This document shows, in pieces, positions 23,473-32,260 of a DNA stretch of 64,000 bases. How positions within the stretch are numbered: position 1 is the first letter of the stretch; every line of letters starts with the position of its first letter. The position numbers and the translations under genes were made by a program. The notes under the pieces were generated by a model that was not told where the DNA came from, did not search any database, and saw only the letters and a program-made list of their open reading frames with translations. This stretch comes from Eutreptiella sp. 'Long Island Sound 2002' (taxonomy: Eukaryota; Euglenozoa; Euglenophyceae; Eutreptiales; Eutreptiaceae): the NCBI GenBank assembly GCA_964036045.1, contig OZ038381.1, forward strand, positions 66,898,242-66,962,241, written 5' to 3'.

Positions 23473-26400
23473 TCAGTCCCTAGCTTTAGTCTTGGAGGCA
23501 AGCATCTCAGCGAGCCTCAACAACTCACCAAGGTTGTTCTGGGACAAGTAGTCAAACAGAACAGAGTTTAGGCGTCCCTCAGGTAGAACAAATGCAGAGA
23601 AGGGCTCCCAGGTGGCCTCTTCGACTCCAAACCCTTCCCAGAGGGTGAGGAAGCGCCAACCCTGGCGATAGCGGTGGCGTAGGACAGACTTCACCAGGTA
23701 GAAGCCCTCCTTAGCCATCTCCTCGGCGTTCATGTCGGGGAGTTCACCTTCAACTTCCATAGGGCTGGCAGCCCCTTGTAGGTCCAGAGCGGCGATTTCC
23801 TCGTCGTTTAGCTCCCACTCCTCCCCACAGAGGTCTTCAGGATCATGGTAGCGCTTCAGGTGTTGAGCGGCGCACACCAGGGTCCCCCCTAGACGGGGAG
23901 AACACCGCACGGTGATACGGTGTCCATCCACAGATAGGATCTTGTACGGCCCGAAGTATGGGTCATCGCTGGTAGAGCGTGGCCAGGCGGGTAGTCGACT
24001 GTGGTGCACCAGCACCCAGTCCCCTTCTTGGTAGGTGGCCGGTACACGGTGCTTGTTCTTCTTGTTCCACTGACGCTCCCTCACTCTCTGGAGCATAGCC
24101 TTGGCCTTGTCCACCTTCGCTTGTTGCTCTTGGACCCATTGACCCACAGAAGAATGGGTGTCCTCTGGATAGGGGGCATGTAGGAACCACGCCGGGCGCC
24201 CCATGAATAGCTCATGTGGCGAGTAGCCAGTAGCTGAACTCTCTTGGGAGTTCATCATCAAGGATATGACGGGGAGTAGTCTCACCCAGTCTCTGGTGCG
24301 TTCAGTTTTGCACCATATCCTGACGTTCTCCTTCAGGACACGAATCTGTCGCTCACATAGGGGGTTGCTCGTGTGAGAGTAGGGAATCCCCGTAGACACC
24401 TGGACATTGAGGGACCTCAGGACCCTCTTGTACCAGCCAGTATCTGAGCGTACTCGTACGTCCTCATCGGAGTTGATCTCCTTGGGCGCCCCATAGACAC
24501 AAAACCACTCCTCCAGGAGTATCTTGATAGTCTCCTCTCCGGTGATGTGCTTGGTACATGGGAACACCCTGGTAAACCTGGTCAACCCACAGGTTACCAC
24601 GAGGGCGAAGTCATAGCCCCCGAACTTCGGCATCTCCGTGTAGTCCACGTATAGAACACTGTTAGCACAGTGAGGGATGGGCAGGGTCGAGTAGAGACCT
24701 CTGTCCCTGATATCCCCTGGTTTACAGGACCTGCACGGGCACTTGTCCATCATAGGCAGGAGCGTCTTCCGCAGCTGGTCGTCAGTCCACGTAGTGTGGA
24801 ACCACTGCTTGAACAGCCTCAGGGTACGGTCAGCACCCACATGACCACTGGACTCATGGGTCCACTTCAGCAGCGCTGGGACTCGGTCACTAGGCACCAC
24901 GATGCGGTCCTCGTGCCAGAGGTAGCTCTTGTCCCGCTTCCACTGGTCTTGGTTGACCAGGAGGGGTTCAAGGCGTTTCTCCAGGCGCCGGTAGATATCC
25001 CCAAACTCCTGTAGGTACTCCGATTGTTGGAGTCCATCCAGGGGGCGTATCATGGTCATGTTCAGGTCCAGGTGTACGTCCATACGGCTGAACGCTTCCT
25101 TAGCCAGCGCTTCAGACCGGGCACCAATCAGGGCGTCGAAGTTGTTGCGGCTGATGTAGTCGGCACACTCGTTCTTCACTCCCTGGATATGGTGTACCGT
25201 CAGCCGTAGTTGACTGAGGTAGGTCCACCAGCGACGTAGCTTGGCCTTCTCAGGTGGGGGGCCCTTCTGGAAACTGCGGACCGGTTCTTGGTCGCATAGC
25301 CAGACCACAGGATTACTCCCCAACAGTCGGGCTTGTGAGGATAGCACCAGCATACCCGCGAGCAGTTCCTGCTCATAGGTGGAGTAGTTCCCCCTGGCCT
25401 GGTTCCACTTCCAGTTCCAGTGGCCCAGAGGTACTAGGACCCACTTGTCGTCAGGGTAGCTGTGCTTGAGGGTTCCATCTCGGTTGAGACCTTCCGTCCC
25501 CCATTGGGAAATGGCCGAGTCGAACTCCTCCTTCTCTAGTGCTTGCCACTGGAACAACGTTCCACCACCGCCCACATTGCTGGCGTCGGTCACCAGGATA
25601 ATCTCCCCTTGTGCCCTAGGCACGCCCAAGCACTTAGCGTTGGCTACCTTGTCTTTGAGCTCGTCAAACGCTTGTTGCTCTTGTGGGCCCCAGCGCCAAG
25701 TAGTACTCTTCTTGATCAAGTCAGTCAGTACCGCGCTGGTGTAGGTGAAGTTTTTGATGTGGCGGCGATAGAAGTTGCACGCCCCAATGAAACTGCGTAC
25801 ATCATGAAGTCCTTTCTTGGGGTCTTCGTGTCGTACCTTGGCATCCATCAGGGGTTTGGCCTTAGAGGCCGCTGGGGTCCACCACCCATAGCCAACGTCA
25901 AACCCCAGGTACTGCATGGTCTCCTGCATGAACTCACACTTCTCCAGCTTGAGTCGTGTGTGGTTCTCCTGGCAGACCGCAAAGAACTCACCCAAGAGGA
26001 TTAGGTGATCCTCCTGGGTATTGGTCCCGAGGCATACATCGTCGATGTGAGCCTCCATCTGGGCCCCACGGGATATGAGCTCCTGCACCTTAGGTCTCCT
26101 TCGTAGGATGGACAAGATCTTGTTCATCAGCTCTTGGAACAGAGCGGGGGCGTTAGCCACGCCGAATGGCATGACTTTCCACTTGAATACCCTCCCCTGA
26201 GGGGTGATGAAGGCCAGTAGTTCCTGCGCGTTGGGCGTCAGGTCCACTTGCCAGAATCCACTTCGCTTGTCCATCTTGGTCTTGTAGCGACAGGAGGCTA
26301 TCTTCTCCAGGGTAGACTCCATATTGGGAATGGACCCTGAGTGGTTCAGCGTCTTCTTGTTCAGCTCTCCATAGTCCACTACCAGCCGTTTGGCTGTAGA

Positions 26401-28401
26401 CCCAGGTTTAGCCACCAGGAAACAGGGGCTGCAGTGTAGGGGGTAGTCCCCATCCTTGTACTCCAGGACTAGGCCAGCGTCGATACATTCTTGTATCTGT
26501 CGCTCAATCTCGTCGGCCTGCTCTTTAGGAGCTGGATAGGGTCTCCTCCGGATCTTGTGACCCACGAACTCGGGTTTCAGCTTGAGGTCCATCTGTACCA
26601 GCTTGTCGCATGAGGCTGGAGGGGGTAGTTCTCCGAACACCTCCAGATAGGTCCTTATCAGCTTTTGCACCCGCGGGTCCAGTACCTTGATCTTGTCCTC
26701 CATGTCCTCGTCGGAGTGTAAGTTGCTTGCCCCTTGAATAGACGTCGGGAGGTGGTCCTCCACCGACTCTTCGCCCGCGGTAGCATCCTTCAGCCCTTGG
26801 TAGGCATACAGAAGGTCTTGCTCAACCATCTCCGGTGGACGATGGCAACATAGGCACGCTTTAGGGGGTTCACATACACATTCCTCCGAGAGGTCGTCCT
26901 CATCTGGGGTCCTCACATGGGCACCCCATACGCTCTTCATGAGCTTGAGATCTACCTCCCTTTGCCAGGTGGTGATCTTCTGTTCGAGGTCCTCCTTCAG
27001 TTGGGATAGGTCTCCCATACGTCCTTGCTTCAGTGGCCACGAGCTGCGGGTAGGCTTCGCGTAGCATAGCTTTTTCGCCACCAACTTCCTCTTGGAATCC
27101 ACATACTCCCTGAGCCTGGATGGAGGGTCCAGCTCTTCATCCACGGGGTCTTCCACCCTCATGGAGAGTAGGGGTTTTAGTGGGGCGACGTACTCGGCGT
27201 TCTCCACTTCTTCCACCGCAGTCTGCACGAAGAAGGCGTCGTGCTCAGTTTCGTCGTCTGAGTGGATAGAGCTGGGTAGCTCAGATAGTCCACACTCAGA
27301 GACTCCATCAGGAACAGGTACATGACAGGGAGAGTTGGGGGCGTTGGTGTCAGTCACGACGTACTCATCTCCTCCGGGTGTAGTTTCAACAGCATCTTGA
27401 GGTCGTAGACGATCCTTCAAGTCACCCAAGGCGAGTCCATCGCTTTCTCGTTGTATAGCCTGGACCAGAGTAGGGTCCAGGTCTTCCCAGGGGATGGTGG
27501 TAAGACTTCCGTCCACCACGCTGAGCATACTCCCCCATCCGGGCTTCCCAATGGGCGTCTTGCGTCCCAGAGGCACGTAGATGGCCTCATCAGGTAACCG
27601 CACAGAGCTGATAGTCAGCTTGTCAAGGAGGGTTCGCCAGTACTCGTTGCCCCCATGGGCTCCCCAATCGGGGGAACACAGGACCATACGGGAACGTTCC
27701 AAGGCCACCTTGGTCAGCACCTTCCCCAGTTCACTGAATCTGGGGTTCCCGTAGGCCATCCCGAAAGAGGGCCAGTAAGATTTGTAGCTGCAGTTCTTCC
27801 CCTTGCTGCAGTATAGGTCCAGTACATGCTGCTTGTCGCTGGCGAACAGTTCCACACTTAGGTCTTCTCGAGAGTAACCCAACTCCTGCAGACCTTGGTC
27901 TAGGACTTCCCCCAATAGTTGATAGTCCTCAGTTTTGGAGGCCGCCATCATGTTCGAGGGCTCCTCCTTCGATAGTCTCAGGTAACTCGAGGTATGTTCC
28001 GACTGCTCCAGTGGCACAGACTCTCTGCCACTGCCGTGGTCCACGTACAGGAGGTAGGGCGCTTGCAGCGTCAGGGATTGTATCTGGGAGTGCTGCACGA
28101 AGAAGTCAGTACCCAGTACAAAGTCGAAGGCATCAGTGTCCATCACATAGAACCGATGGGCGATAGTCTTGGAGCCCATAGGTACCTCCACTTCGCAGTC
28201 CCCGCAGCTGTGCACCACATGTCCATCCCCCATCCGTATAGCGGCGGTGGTCATGGTGTTCTTCAGGCTCCCACAAGGTAAAATTTTCTTGGCCACTATC
28301 GATATTGTGGCTCCAGTATCCAGTACCCCCAGGTATTCACGTCCCCCTAGTCGGATACGTACCCAAAACACCAGGTCTTGGGTGCCACCAGAGCATCCCC
28401 G
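23473..28401 (-). CDS. Ty3-Y Pol polyprotein (PR, LFAS domain, RT, RNase H, IN, chromodomain)
   Basis: One uninterrupted frame of 1632 codons is counted from 28371, with ten more codons up to the UGA at 28402. Protease: LDTGATISIV at residues 17-26 and FVLGTDFF near 90. An LFAS-type domain (VELFASDKQHVL ... MVLCSPDWGAHGGNEYW) lies at about 165-260. Reverse transcriptase: RLVVDYGELN near 660, catalytic AHIDDVCLG near 773 (IDD for YxDD). RNase H: LVTDASNVGGGG and YSTYEQELLAG. Integrase: a zinc domain (HESSGHVGADRTL...CPCRSCK) near 1170, then Asp in VDYTEMP, Asp in SDEDVRV and Glu in CERQIRVLKENVR. The chromodomain is at about 1555-1615 (RFLTLWEGFGVEEATWEP). All key residues are present. It makes and integrates cDNA. 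Its start is not an ATG, so it depends on translation from upstream. Confidence 0.95.
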   Translation of the reverse strand, partial: RGCSGGTQDLVFWVRIRLGGREYLGVLDTGATISIVAKKILPCGSLKNTMTTAAIRMGDGHVVHSCGDCEVEVPMGSKTIAHRFYVMDTDAFDFVLGTDFFVQHSQIQSLTLQAPYLLYVDHGSGRESVPLEQSEHTSSYLRLSKEEPSNMMAASKTEDYQLLGEVLDQGLQELGYSREDLSVELFASDKQHVLDLYCSKGKNCSYKSYWPSFGMAYGNPRFSELGKVLTKVALERSRMVLCSPDWGAHGGNEYWRTLLDKLTISSVRLPDEAIYVPLGRKTPIGKPGWGSMLSVVDGSLTTIPWEDLDPTLVQAIQRESDGLALGDLKDRLRPQDAVETTPGGDEYVVTDTNAPNSPCHVPVPDGVSECGLSELPSSIHSDDETEHDAFFVQTAVEEVENAEYVAPLKPLLSMRVEDPVDEELDPPSRLREYVDSKRKLVAKKLCYAKPTRSSWPLKQGRMGDLSQLKEDLEQKITTWQREVDLKLMKSVWGAHVRTPDEDDLSEECVCEPPKACLCCHRPPEMVEQDLLYAYQGLKDATAGEESVEDHLPTSIQGASNLHSDEDMEDKIKVLDPRVQKLIRTYLEVFGELPPPASCDKLVQMDLKLKPEFVGHKIRRRPYPAPKEQADEIERQIQECIDAGLVLEYKDGDYPLHCSPCFLVAKPGSTAKRLVVDYGELNKKTLNHSGSIPNMESTLEKIASCRYKTKMDKRSGFWQVDLTPNAQELLAFITPQGRVFKWKVMPFGVANAPALFQELMNKILSILRRRPKVQELISRGAQMEAHIDDVCLGTNTQEDHLILLGEFFAVCQENHTRLKLEKCEFMQETMQYLGFDVGYGWWTPAASKAKPLMDAKVRHEDPKKGLHDVRSFIGACNFYRRHIKNFTYTSAVLTDLIKKSTTWRWGPQEQQAFDELKDKVANAKCLGVPRAQGEIILVTDASNVGGGGTLFQWQALEKEEFDSAISQWGTEGLNRDGTLKHSYPDDKWVLVPLGHWNWKWNQARGNYSTYEQELLAGMLVLSSQARLLGSNPVVWLCDQEPVRSFQKGPPPEKAKLRRWWTYLSQLRLTVHHIQGVKNECADYISRNNFDALIGARSEALAKEAFSRMDVHLDLNMTMIRPLDGLQQSEYLQEFGDIYRRLEKRLEPLLVNQDQWKRDKSYLWHEDRIVVPSDRVPALLKWTHESSGHVGADRTLRLFKQWFHTTWTDDQLRKTLLPMMDKCPCRSCKPGDIRDRGLYSTLPIPHCANSVLYVDYTEMPKFGGYDFALVVTCGLTRFTRVFPCTKHITGEETIKILLEEWFCVYGAPKEINSDEDVRVRSDTGWYKRVLRSLNVQVSTGIPYSHTSNPLCERQIRVLKENVRIWCKTERTRDWVRLLPVISLMMNSQESSATGYSPHELFMGRPAWFLHAPYPEDTHSSVGQWVQEQQAKVDKAKAMLQRVRERQWNKKNKHRVPATYQEGDWVLVHHSRLPAWPRSTSDDPYFGPYKILSVDGHRITVRCSPRLGGTLVCAAQHLKRYHDPEDLCGEEWELNDEEIAALDLQGAASPMEVEGELPDMNAEEMAKEGFYLVKSVLRHRYRQGWRFLTLWEGFGVEEATWEPFSAFVLPEGRLNSVLFDYLSQNNLGELLRLAEMLASKTKARD

Positions 28402-28660
28402 TCAGAACTCCGCGGGACAGGTCACCTCGAACCCCTTGTTCCGCAATTTGCGGGCCATCCTCATGAAACGGCTTCTCTTCTTGGCGTTGCCGTCGTCACC
28501 ACCTTCATGCTCACGCTTGGCTCCTTGTTCTTGCTTGGCCTGCGTCTGTGAGCGTGTGGTAGGTCCAGACTGCCCTCCAGAGGGCTCGGAGTTCCCCCCT
28601 GGATTAGGGTTGGGGTTACCTCCGTTCTTGTCCTTGTTCTTGTTGTCGTTCTGGCGATTA
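28402..28660 (-). CDS. Ty3-Y Gag C-terminal extension, before UGA-CGG
   Basis: This low-complexity G/K/Q/N-rich frame (KGRGQGGQDKGQGGRGGG, then NPNPNPGG, then KKRSRFMRMARKLRNKG) ends at UGA (28402-28404). The next codon is CGG and the same frame continues directly into Pol. It overlaps the end of the upstream gag frame by about 200 bases in a different frame, so it is probably reached by a +1 shift or a splice. The basic Gly-rich composition suits RNA binding next to the zinc knuckle. Confidence 0.6.
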
Positions 28661-30904
28661 GCGCCTCCTCCTCGTCCGCCTTGACCCTTGTCTTGACCAC
28701 CTTGACCACGTCCTTTTGACTTGCCCTTGCCGGAGTCGTTGCCTTTGGCACTTGCCTCCACCTTTGCCTGAGCTTTTGCCAGGATCTTCCCCCTTAAGCT
28801 TCGCCGATAGGCGTTGCTTATGGTAGCACTCGTCCTCATAGTGCTTCCGCTTACCGCAGAATGCACACGTGATGGTGCAGCGGTAATGATCCGGCATCTT
28901 CACCTTGGCGCCGGTGATCTTTTCCTGCTGCTTCCCCTGGACAACAAAGCAGTCTCGCTGCTCGCAGTCGGAGGCATGCTGCAGGTGGCCCTGTTCATCT
29001 CTGGCATCACACCAGAATAGCTCCTTCACGTTCTCCATTAGGCGGGCGTGGGCGTGTTTGGGGGTAGTCCCCTGCCCAGGTCGGGACCCTTGGTACCCTT
29101 TGCCTCCAGAACCTCCACCACCAGGACGGTAGTGGTTCAGGTGTTGGTCGCTCTCCTTCTCCAGCGCCATCTCCAGGAGCAGCACGCATAGATCCTCGTA
29201 GCGGAGGGATCTAGCCTTGCGCTCAGCCGTCAGACGGCACTCGTCCCATAGCTCACGGGGGAGCTTGGAGCACAACCAAAACAGCAGGTCGTCGCTGCTG
29301 TAGGAACCGGGCGTCAGTCGCCCAGCCCAGTGGTCCAGGTCCGCCAACAGCTCGGAGACCCTGCCGGGTTTGGGGTTGTTCGGCAGCACGGGCAGGTTCT
29401 GGATCTCGGCCCTGATGGAGAGGTCGGTCTCGTAGGTTGGGTACTGCCTCTCCAGGGCAACCAACACGTCGGCAAAGGTGGCGGAGTTGGTGACGATCTG
29501 CCTGACCTGCTTCTCCAGGTACTTCGTCTTGCAGCACTGCAGGAGCAGGTCGCACTTCACTCGCCCACTCGCGTGGGTTTGGCCGGTCAGTCGTAGGAAC
29601 CGGCCAAAGTTCTCAGCGAACTCGCTGAGGTCCTTGCCTGTGAATTCAGGCAGGTTCACCACTATCTTGGAGGTGGCAATAGCCTTCGCCTCCTGAGCTC
29701 GGCGTCCTTCAGGGCGTCGGGTCTTCTTCTTCTTCTTCTTCTTCTTCTTACCCTTGGAGTCCTCGGGGTCCTCAGGGTCTTCGTCATCCGATGGCGAAGA
29801 AGAAGTCATCGAGGGCGGCCCATCATCGGAGGGGTCTCCGCCTAGATCACTGGAGCCATAAGGCTCCACGTCCACCATAGCCCTTAGGGCTGTCAGCCCC
29901 AGCTGGTCCAGCTCGGCCCTCGTCGAGTTCGTCACATGACTGTAGGGCGGCTGGGCTGTCCTCGGGACGAATGGGCTTCTTGGTACTGCTGCAGGAGTCG
30001 GCATCGGTCGGCTCCTCAGGCTCCCCAGGGTATTCGTCAACCCTGCCGCCAGGTGGTTAGCCTGTACTCGGTGGGGTGACATCCCCACTGTCGTAGGTGA
30101 CGCATGGGACGGGATCATCAGGGGTTGCAGTTTCTCCCTGATCTCTTGCGTGAGGTCGCTCACGATTTTCGAAGTGGCTCCTTGGAGCACCTCGTTGATC
30201 TCCAACCGCGTCAGGGACCTGTTGGAGGATCTTCCTGATCCTCTACTCCTGCCTCCCAGAGACTCTGGTCCTCTCCTCAACCCACTCAGGGGTGCATACC
30301 CAGGTGCACACCCAGGAGCATACCCAGGAACTTCCATGTAGGTTCCAGTGGAGTGGAGTGGATGGGGATGGTCAGCCGCATACCAACGCGGCGCAGAGCT
30401 GGAAGCCACCGGCTCACTGGCAGTAGTTGCCTCAAGGAGCGCAGTGGTAGGTGGGCCCATGCCATAGGCGGGGTAGTGAGGCATGCCAGTAAAGCCTGTG
30501 CCCTCTGCCATAGGCTGGTTGGTTGTGGAAGTGGATGTAGCGGCGGCTGGGTGTGTGGTGGTTATGGGAGAGGGTGATGCTTGGAGGCCAGAAGCGCTTG
30601 GTGCGCCTTCGAAGGTAGGGATATCCTTCGGGTCTTGCCCTTGCTCCTCTCCTTCGTCTGTTCCTTCTCCAGCATCCTTCTCGCTCTCGTTTCCTCTCTT
30701 CCTCTTCACAGGCTGAGGCTGAGAGACCATTTCCTTCACCGACAGGGCCCCAAAGGCCGTCTGGAGGCCATCCAAGGAGTCCTCCGCCGTATCCATTGGC
30801 CCATGTAAGGGCTCCACCGAAGGTACAGCGTCAGGCGCCGGCCTTGCCGGTGTCTCTGGCGCTGGCGCTGTGTTCACCTCGGCGTCCACTCTTCCTGGAT
30901 CCAT
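28658..30904 (-). CDS. Ty3-Y Gag polyprotein
   Basis: 748 codons from a good ATG (MDPGRVDAEVNT). Residues 1-390 are Pro/Ser/Ala-rich and acidic, followed by a nine-Lys run from a (CTT)n tract at 29727-29755. The capsid-like core is at about 415-600: LPEFTGKDLSEFAENFGRFL, LLLQCCKTKYLEKQV, LLFWLCSKLPRELW. A zinc knuckle CAFCGKRKHYEDEC (CX2CX4HX4C) is near residue 690. Gag forms the particle and packages RNA. The last 50 or so codons in this frame (RTWSRWSRQGSRRTRRRR) look like out-of-frame readout of the G/K-rich region, which supports a shift to the second frame before 28660. Confidence 0.85.
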   Translation of the reverse strand: MDPGRVDAEVNTAPAPETPARPAPDAVPSVEPLHGPMDTAEDSLDGLQTAFGALSVKEMVSQPQPVKRKRGNESEKDAGEGTDEGEEQGQDPKDIPTFEGAPSASGLQASPSPITTTHPAAATSTSTTNQPMAEGTGFTGMPHYPAYGMGPPTTALLEATTASEPVASSSAPRWYAADHPHPLHSTGTYMEVPGYAPGCAPGYAPLSGLRRGPESLGGRSRGSGRSSNRSLTRLEINEVLQGATSKIVSDLTQEIREKLQPLMIPSHASPTTVGMSPHRVQANHLAAGLTNTLGSLRSRPMPTPAAVPRSPFVPRTAQPPYSHVTNSTRAELDQLGLTALRAMVDVEPYGSSDLGGDPSDDGPPSMTSSSPSDDEDPEDPEDSKGKKKKKKKKKTRRPEGRRAQEAKAIATSKIVVNLPEFTGKDLSEFAENFGRFLRLTGQTHASGRVKCDLLLQCCKTKYLEKQVRQIVTNSATFADVLVALERQYPTYETDLSIRAEIQNLPVLPNNPKPGRVSELLADLDHWAGRLTPGSYSSDDLLFWLCSKLPRELWDECRLTAERKARSLRYEDLCVLLLEMALEKESDQHLNHYRPGGGGSGGKGYQGSRPGQGTTPKHAHARLMENVKELFWCDARDEQGHLQHASDCEQRDCFVVQGKQQEKITGAKVKMPDHYRCTITCAFCGKRKHYEDECYHKQRLSAKLKGEDPGKSSGKGGGKCQRQRLRQGQVKRTWSRWSRQGSRRTRRRR

Positions 30905-30989
30905 CTTAATCCACCCTTCTGCTTTTGTTTGCCTGCTCGGAGCACTGGTTGTACGGCGCGGGGTCGCTGCCGGTGCACAGAGACAGGCT

Positions 30990-31003
30990 GCCTCTTGCTA
31001 CCA
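30990..31003 (-). promoter_or_regulatory. Ty3-Y primer-binding site
   Basis: On the minus strand TGGTAGCAAGAGGC starts about 14 bases after the 5' LTR. It resembles, with mismatches, the initiator-methionine tRNA complement (TGGTATCAGAGC) used by many plant and fungal LTR elements. The gap to the LTR is longer than usual. Confidence 0.5.
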
Positions 31004-31017
31004 GAAAAGTTTATAGT

Positions 31018-31819
31018 GTTTTCAGCACTGTGTTTTTGCTTCTCCTACTGCTTGTTGTTGCTGTAGGGTGTCCTGCTGCTGGTTTTGGATGATGAAAAGC
31101 TTTTGTTTGTTGAAATACAGTAAAGCCAACTCAATCCAGGATAGCCCAAGCCAATAGTATGCAAGGAGAAGGTAATTCAGGATCAAAGCATGAAGGGCTG
31201 CAGTGAAAACAGTGAAAGATGATTAGGTATTCACAGAAACTGCAACTCAGGATACAAATGAATGCATATTCACAGAGATAGCTGAAATGTTTTGGGAAAA
31301 GAGTTAGAAAACTGCCTCAGGATCACTCTCTCTCCATAGTGCCATCTTAGGAGATGTGCACTCTTTGTTTTGGCTCCCATATGTGCTGAGGTGGCATGGT
31401 ATGTGGCGATGAGGTCACTGCCATGTCACATGGGATCTTCCTACTCAGTTGGGATCCTCCTACTTAGTTAGGCTGACCAGGAATTGAACCCAGGACCTCT
31501 CAAAAAGAGGTGCCTAACCCCCTATGGTGCATACCACTAGGGCAGATAAGTATTCATGGAAAAACATAGATAAATTCATAGGCTCTACCTTAGGTATGTC
31601 AGTGCTCAGTCAACTCAGGAAAAGATGTTTTACTTCTGATTGAAAGGGGATTAAGGGGTCCAGTCCATATCCTGATTGGGTGTTTGGTTCCATAGGTCAA
31701 AATGTGTTATCACCACTTTTGGCTGGACCAATACTAAGATAAAAATGCATGGATGTTCAGTGCATCTCTAATACAACTAGAGTATGTCCTAAAGCAATGG
31801 AAAAGCACTTTTTCTTACT
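31018..31819 (-). repeat. Ty3-Y 5' LTR
   Basis: Direct repeat of 20399-21200, offset exactly 10619 bases over its whole length with no indel that I can find. It should hold the promoter for the minus-strand transcript. Confidence 0.88.
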
Positions 31820-32260
31820 TTTTTTTCACCTCGTGAGCCCGGCACGGCACTTCAGGTACCCACCCCCCCCTATTTTGGGGGTGCTGAGTTCAATTATCAG
31901 CCTATTTCTCATCAGCCAAACGCTGGAACATCCCAAAATGTGTTTTACAGGGTCCAGACCAACACAATTTCTGATTATCCAACCATCCCCCCCCAAACGG
32001 TGCCGAAAATGGGTTTTTTCATCTCGTGAGCCCGGCAGGGCACTTCAAGTACCCGTCCCCCCTAATTTGAGGGTGCTGAATTCAATTATCAGCCTACTTC
32101 TCATCAACCAAACGGTCGGACCTCCAAAAATGCGTTTTTCAGGGTCCAAACCGACAGAATTTTCGTTTCGCCAACCCTCCCCCCCAAAACGGTGCCGAAA
32201 ATGGGGTTTTCACCTCGTGAGCCCCGCAAGGCAACTCGGGTACCCACCCCCCAGCCTACC
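31820..32260. repeat. Poly-C satellite array, right part
   Basis: It continues the array broken at 20398, starting in mid-unit with TTTTTTCACCTCGTGAGCCCGGCACGG. Further units lie near 31950 and 32135, and the last one ends at about 32250. Confidence 0.88.

Larger units (their letters stand above)
20399..31819 (-). mobile_element. Young Ty3-type LTR retrotransposon (Ty3-Y)
   Basis: About 801-bp LTRs at 20399-21200 and 31018-31819 differ at only a couple of sites that I can see (for example CTCCCACTG/CTCCTACTG and GTGTCTAAC/GTGCCTAAC). Between them, on the minus strand, are a primer-binding site, intact gag frames, and an uninterrupted 1632-codon pol with integrase and chromodomain. A polypurine tract precedes the left LTR. 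It is inserted inside one satellite unit, between GAAAATGG and TTTTTCACCTCG. The duplicated target is obscured by a T-run. Near-identity of the LTRs and intact ORFs mark this as a recent, possibly active copy. Confidence 0.93.

Noticed and set aside
24000-28700. Plus-strand frames of 60-170 codons over Ty3-Y pol and gag
   Set aside because: They are antisense readings of a strongly supported minus-strand polyprotein.
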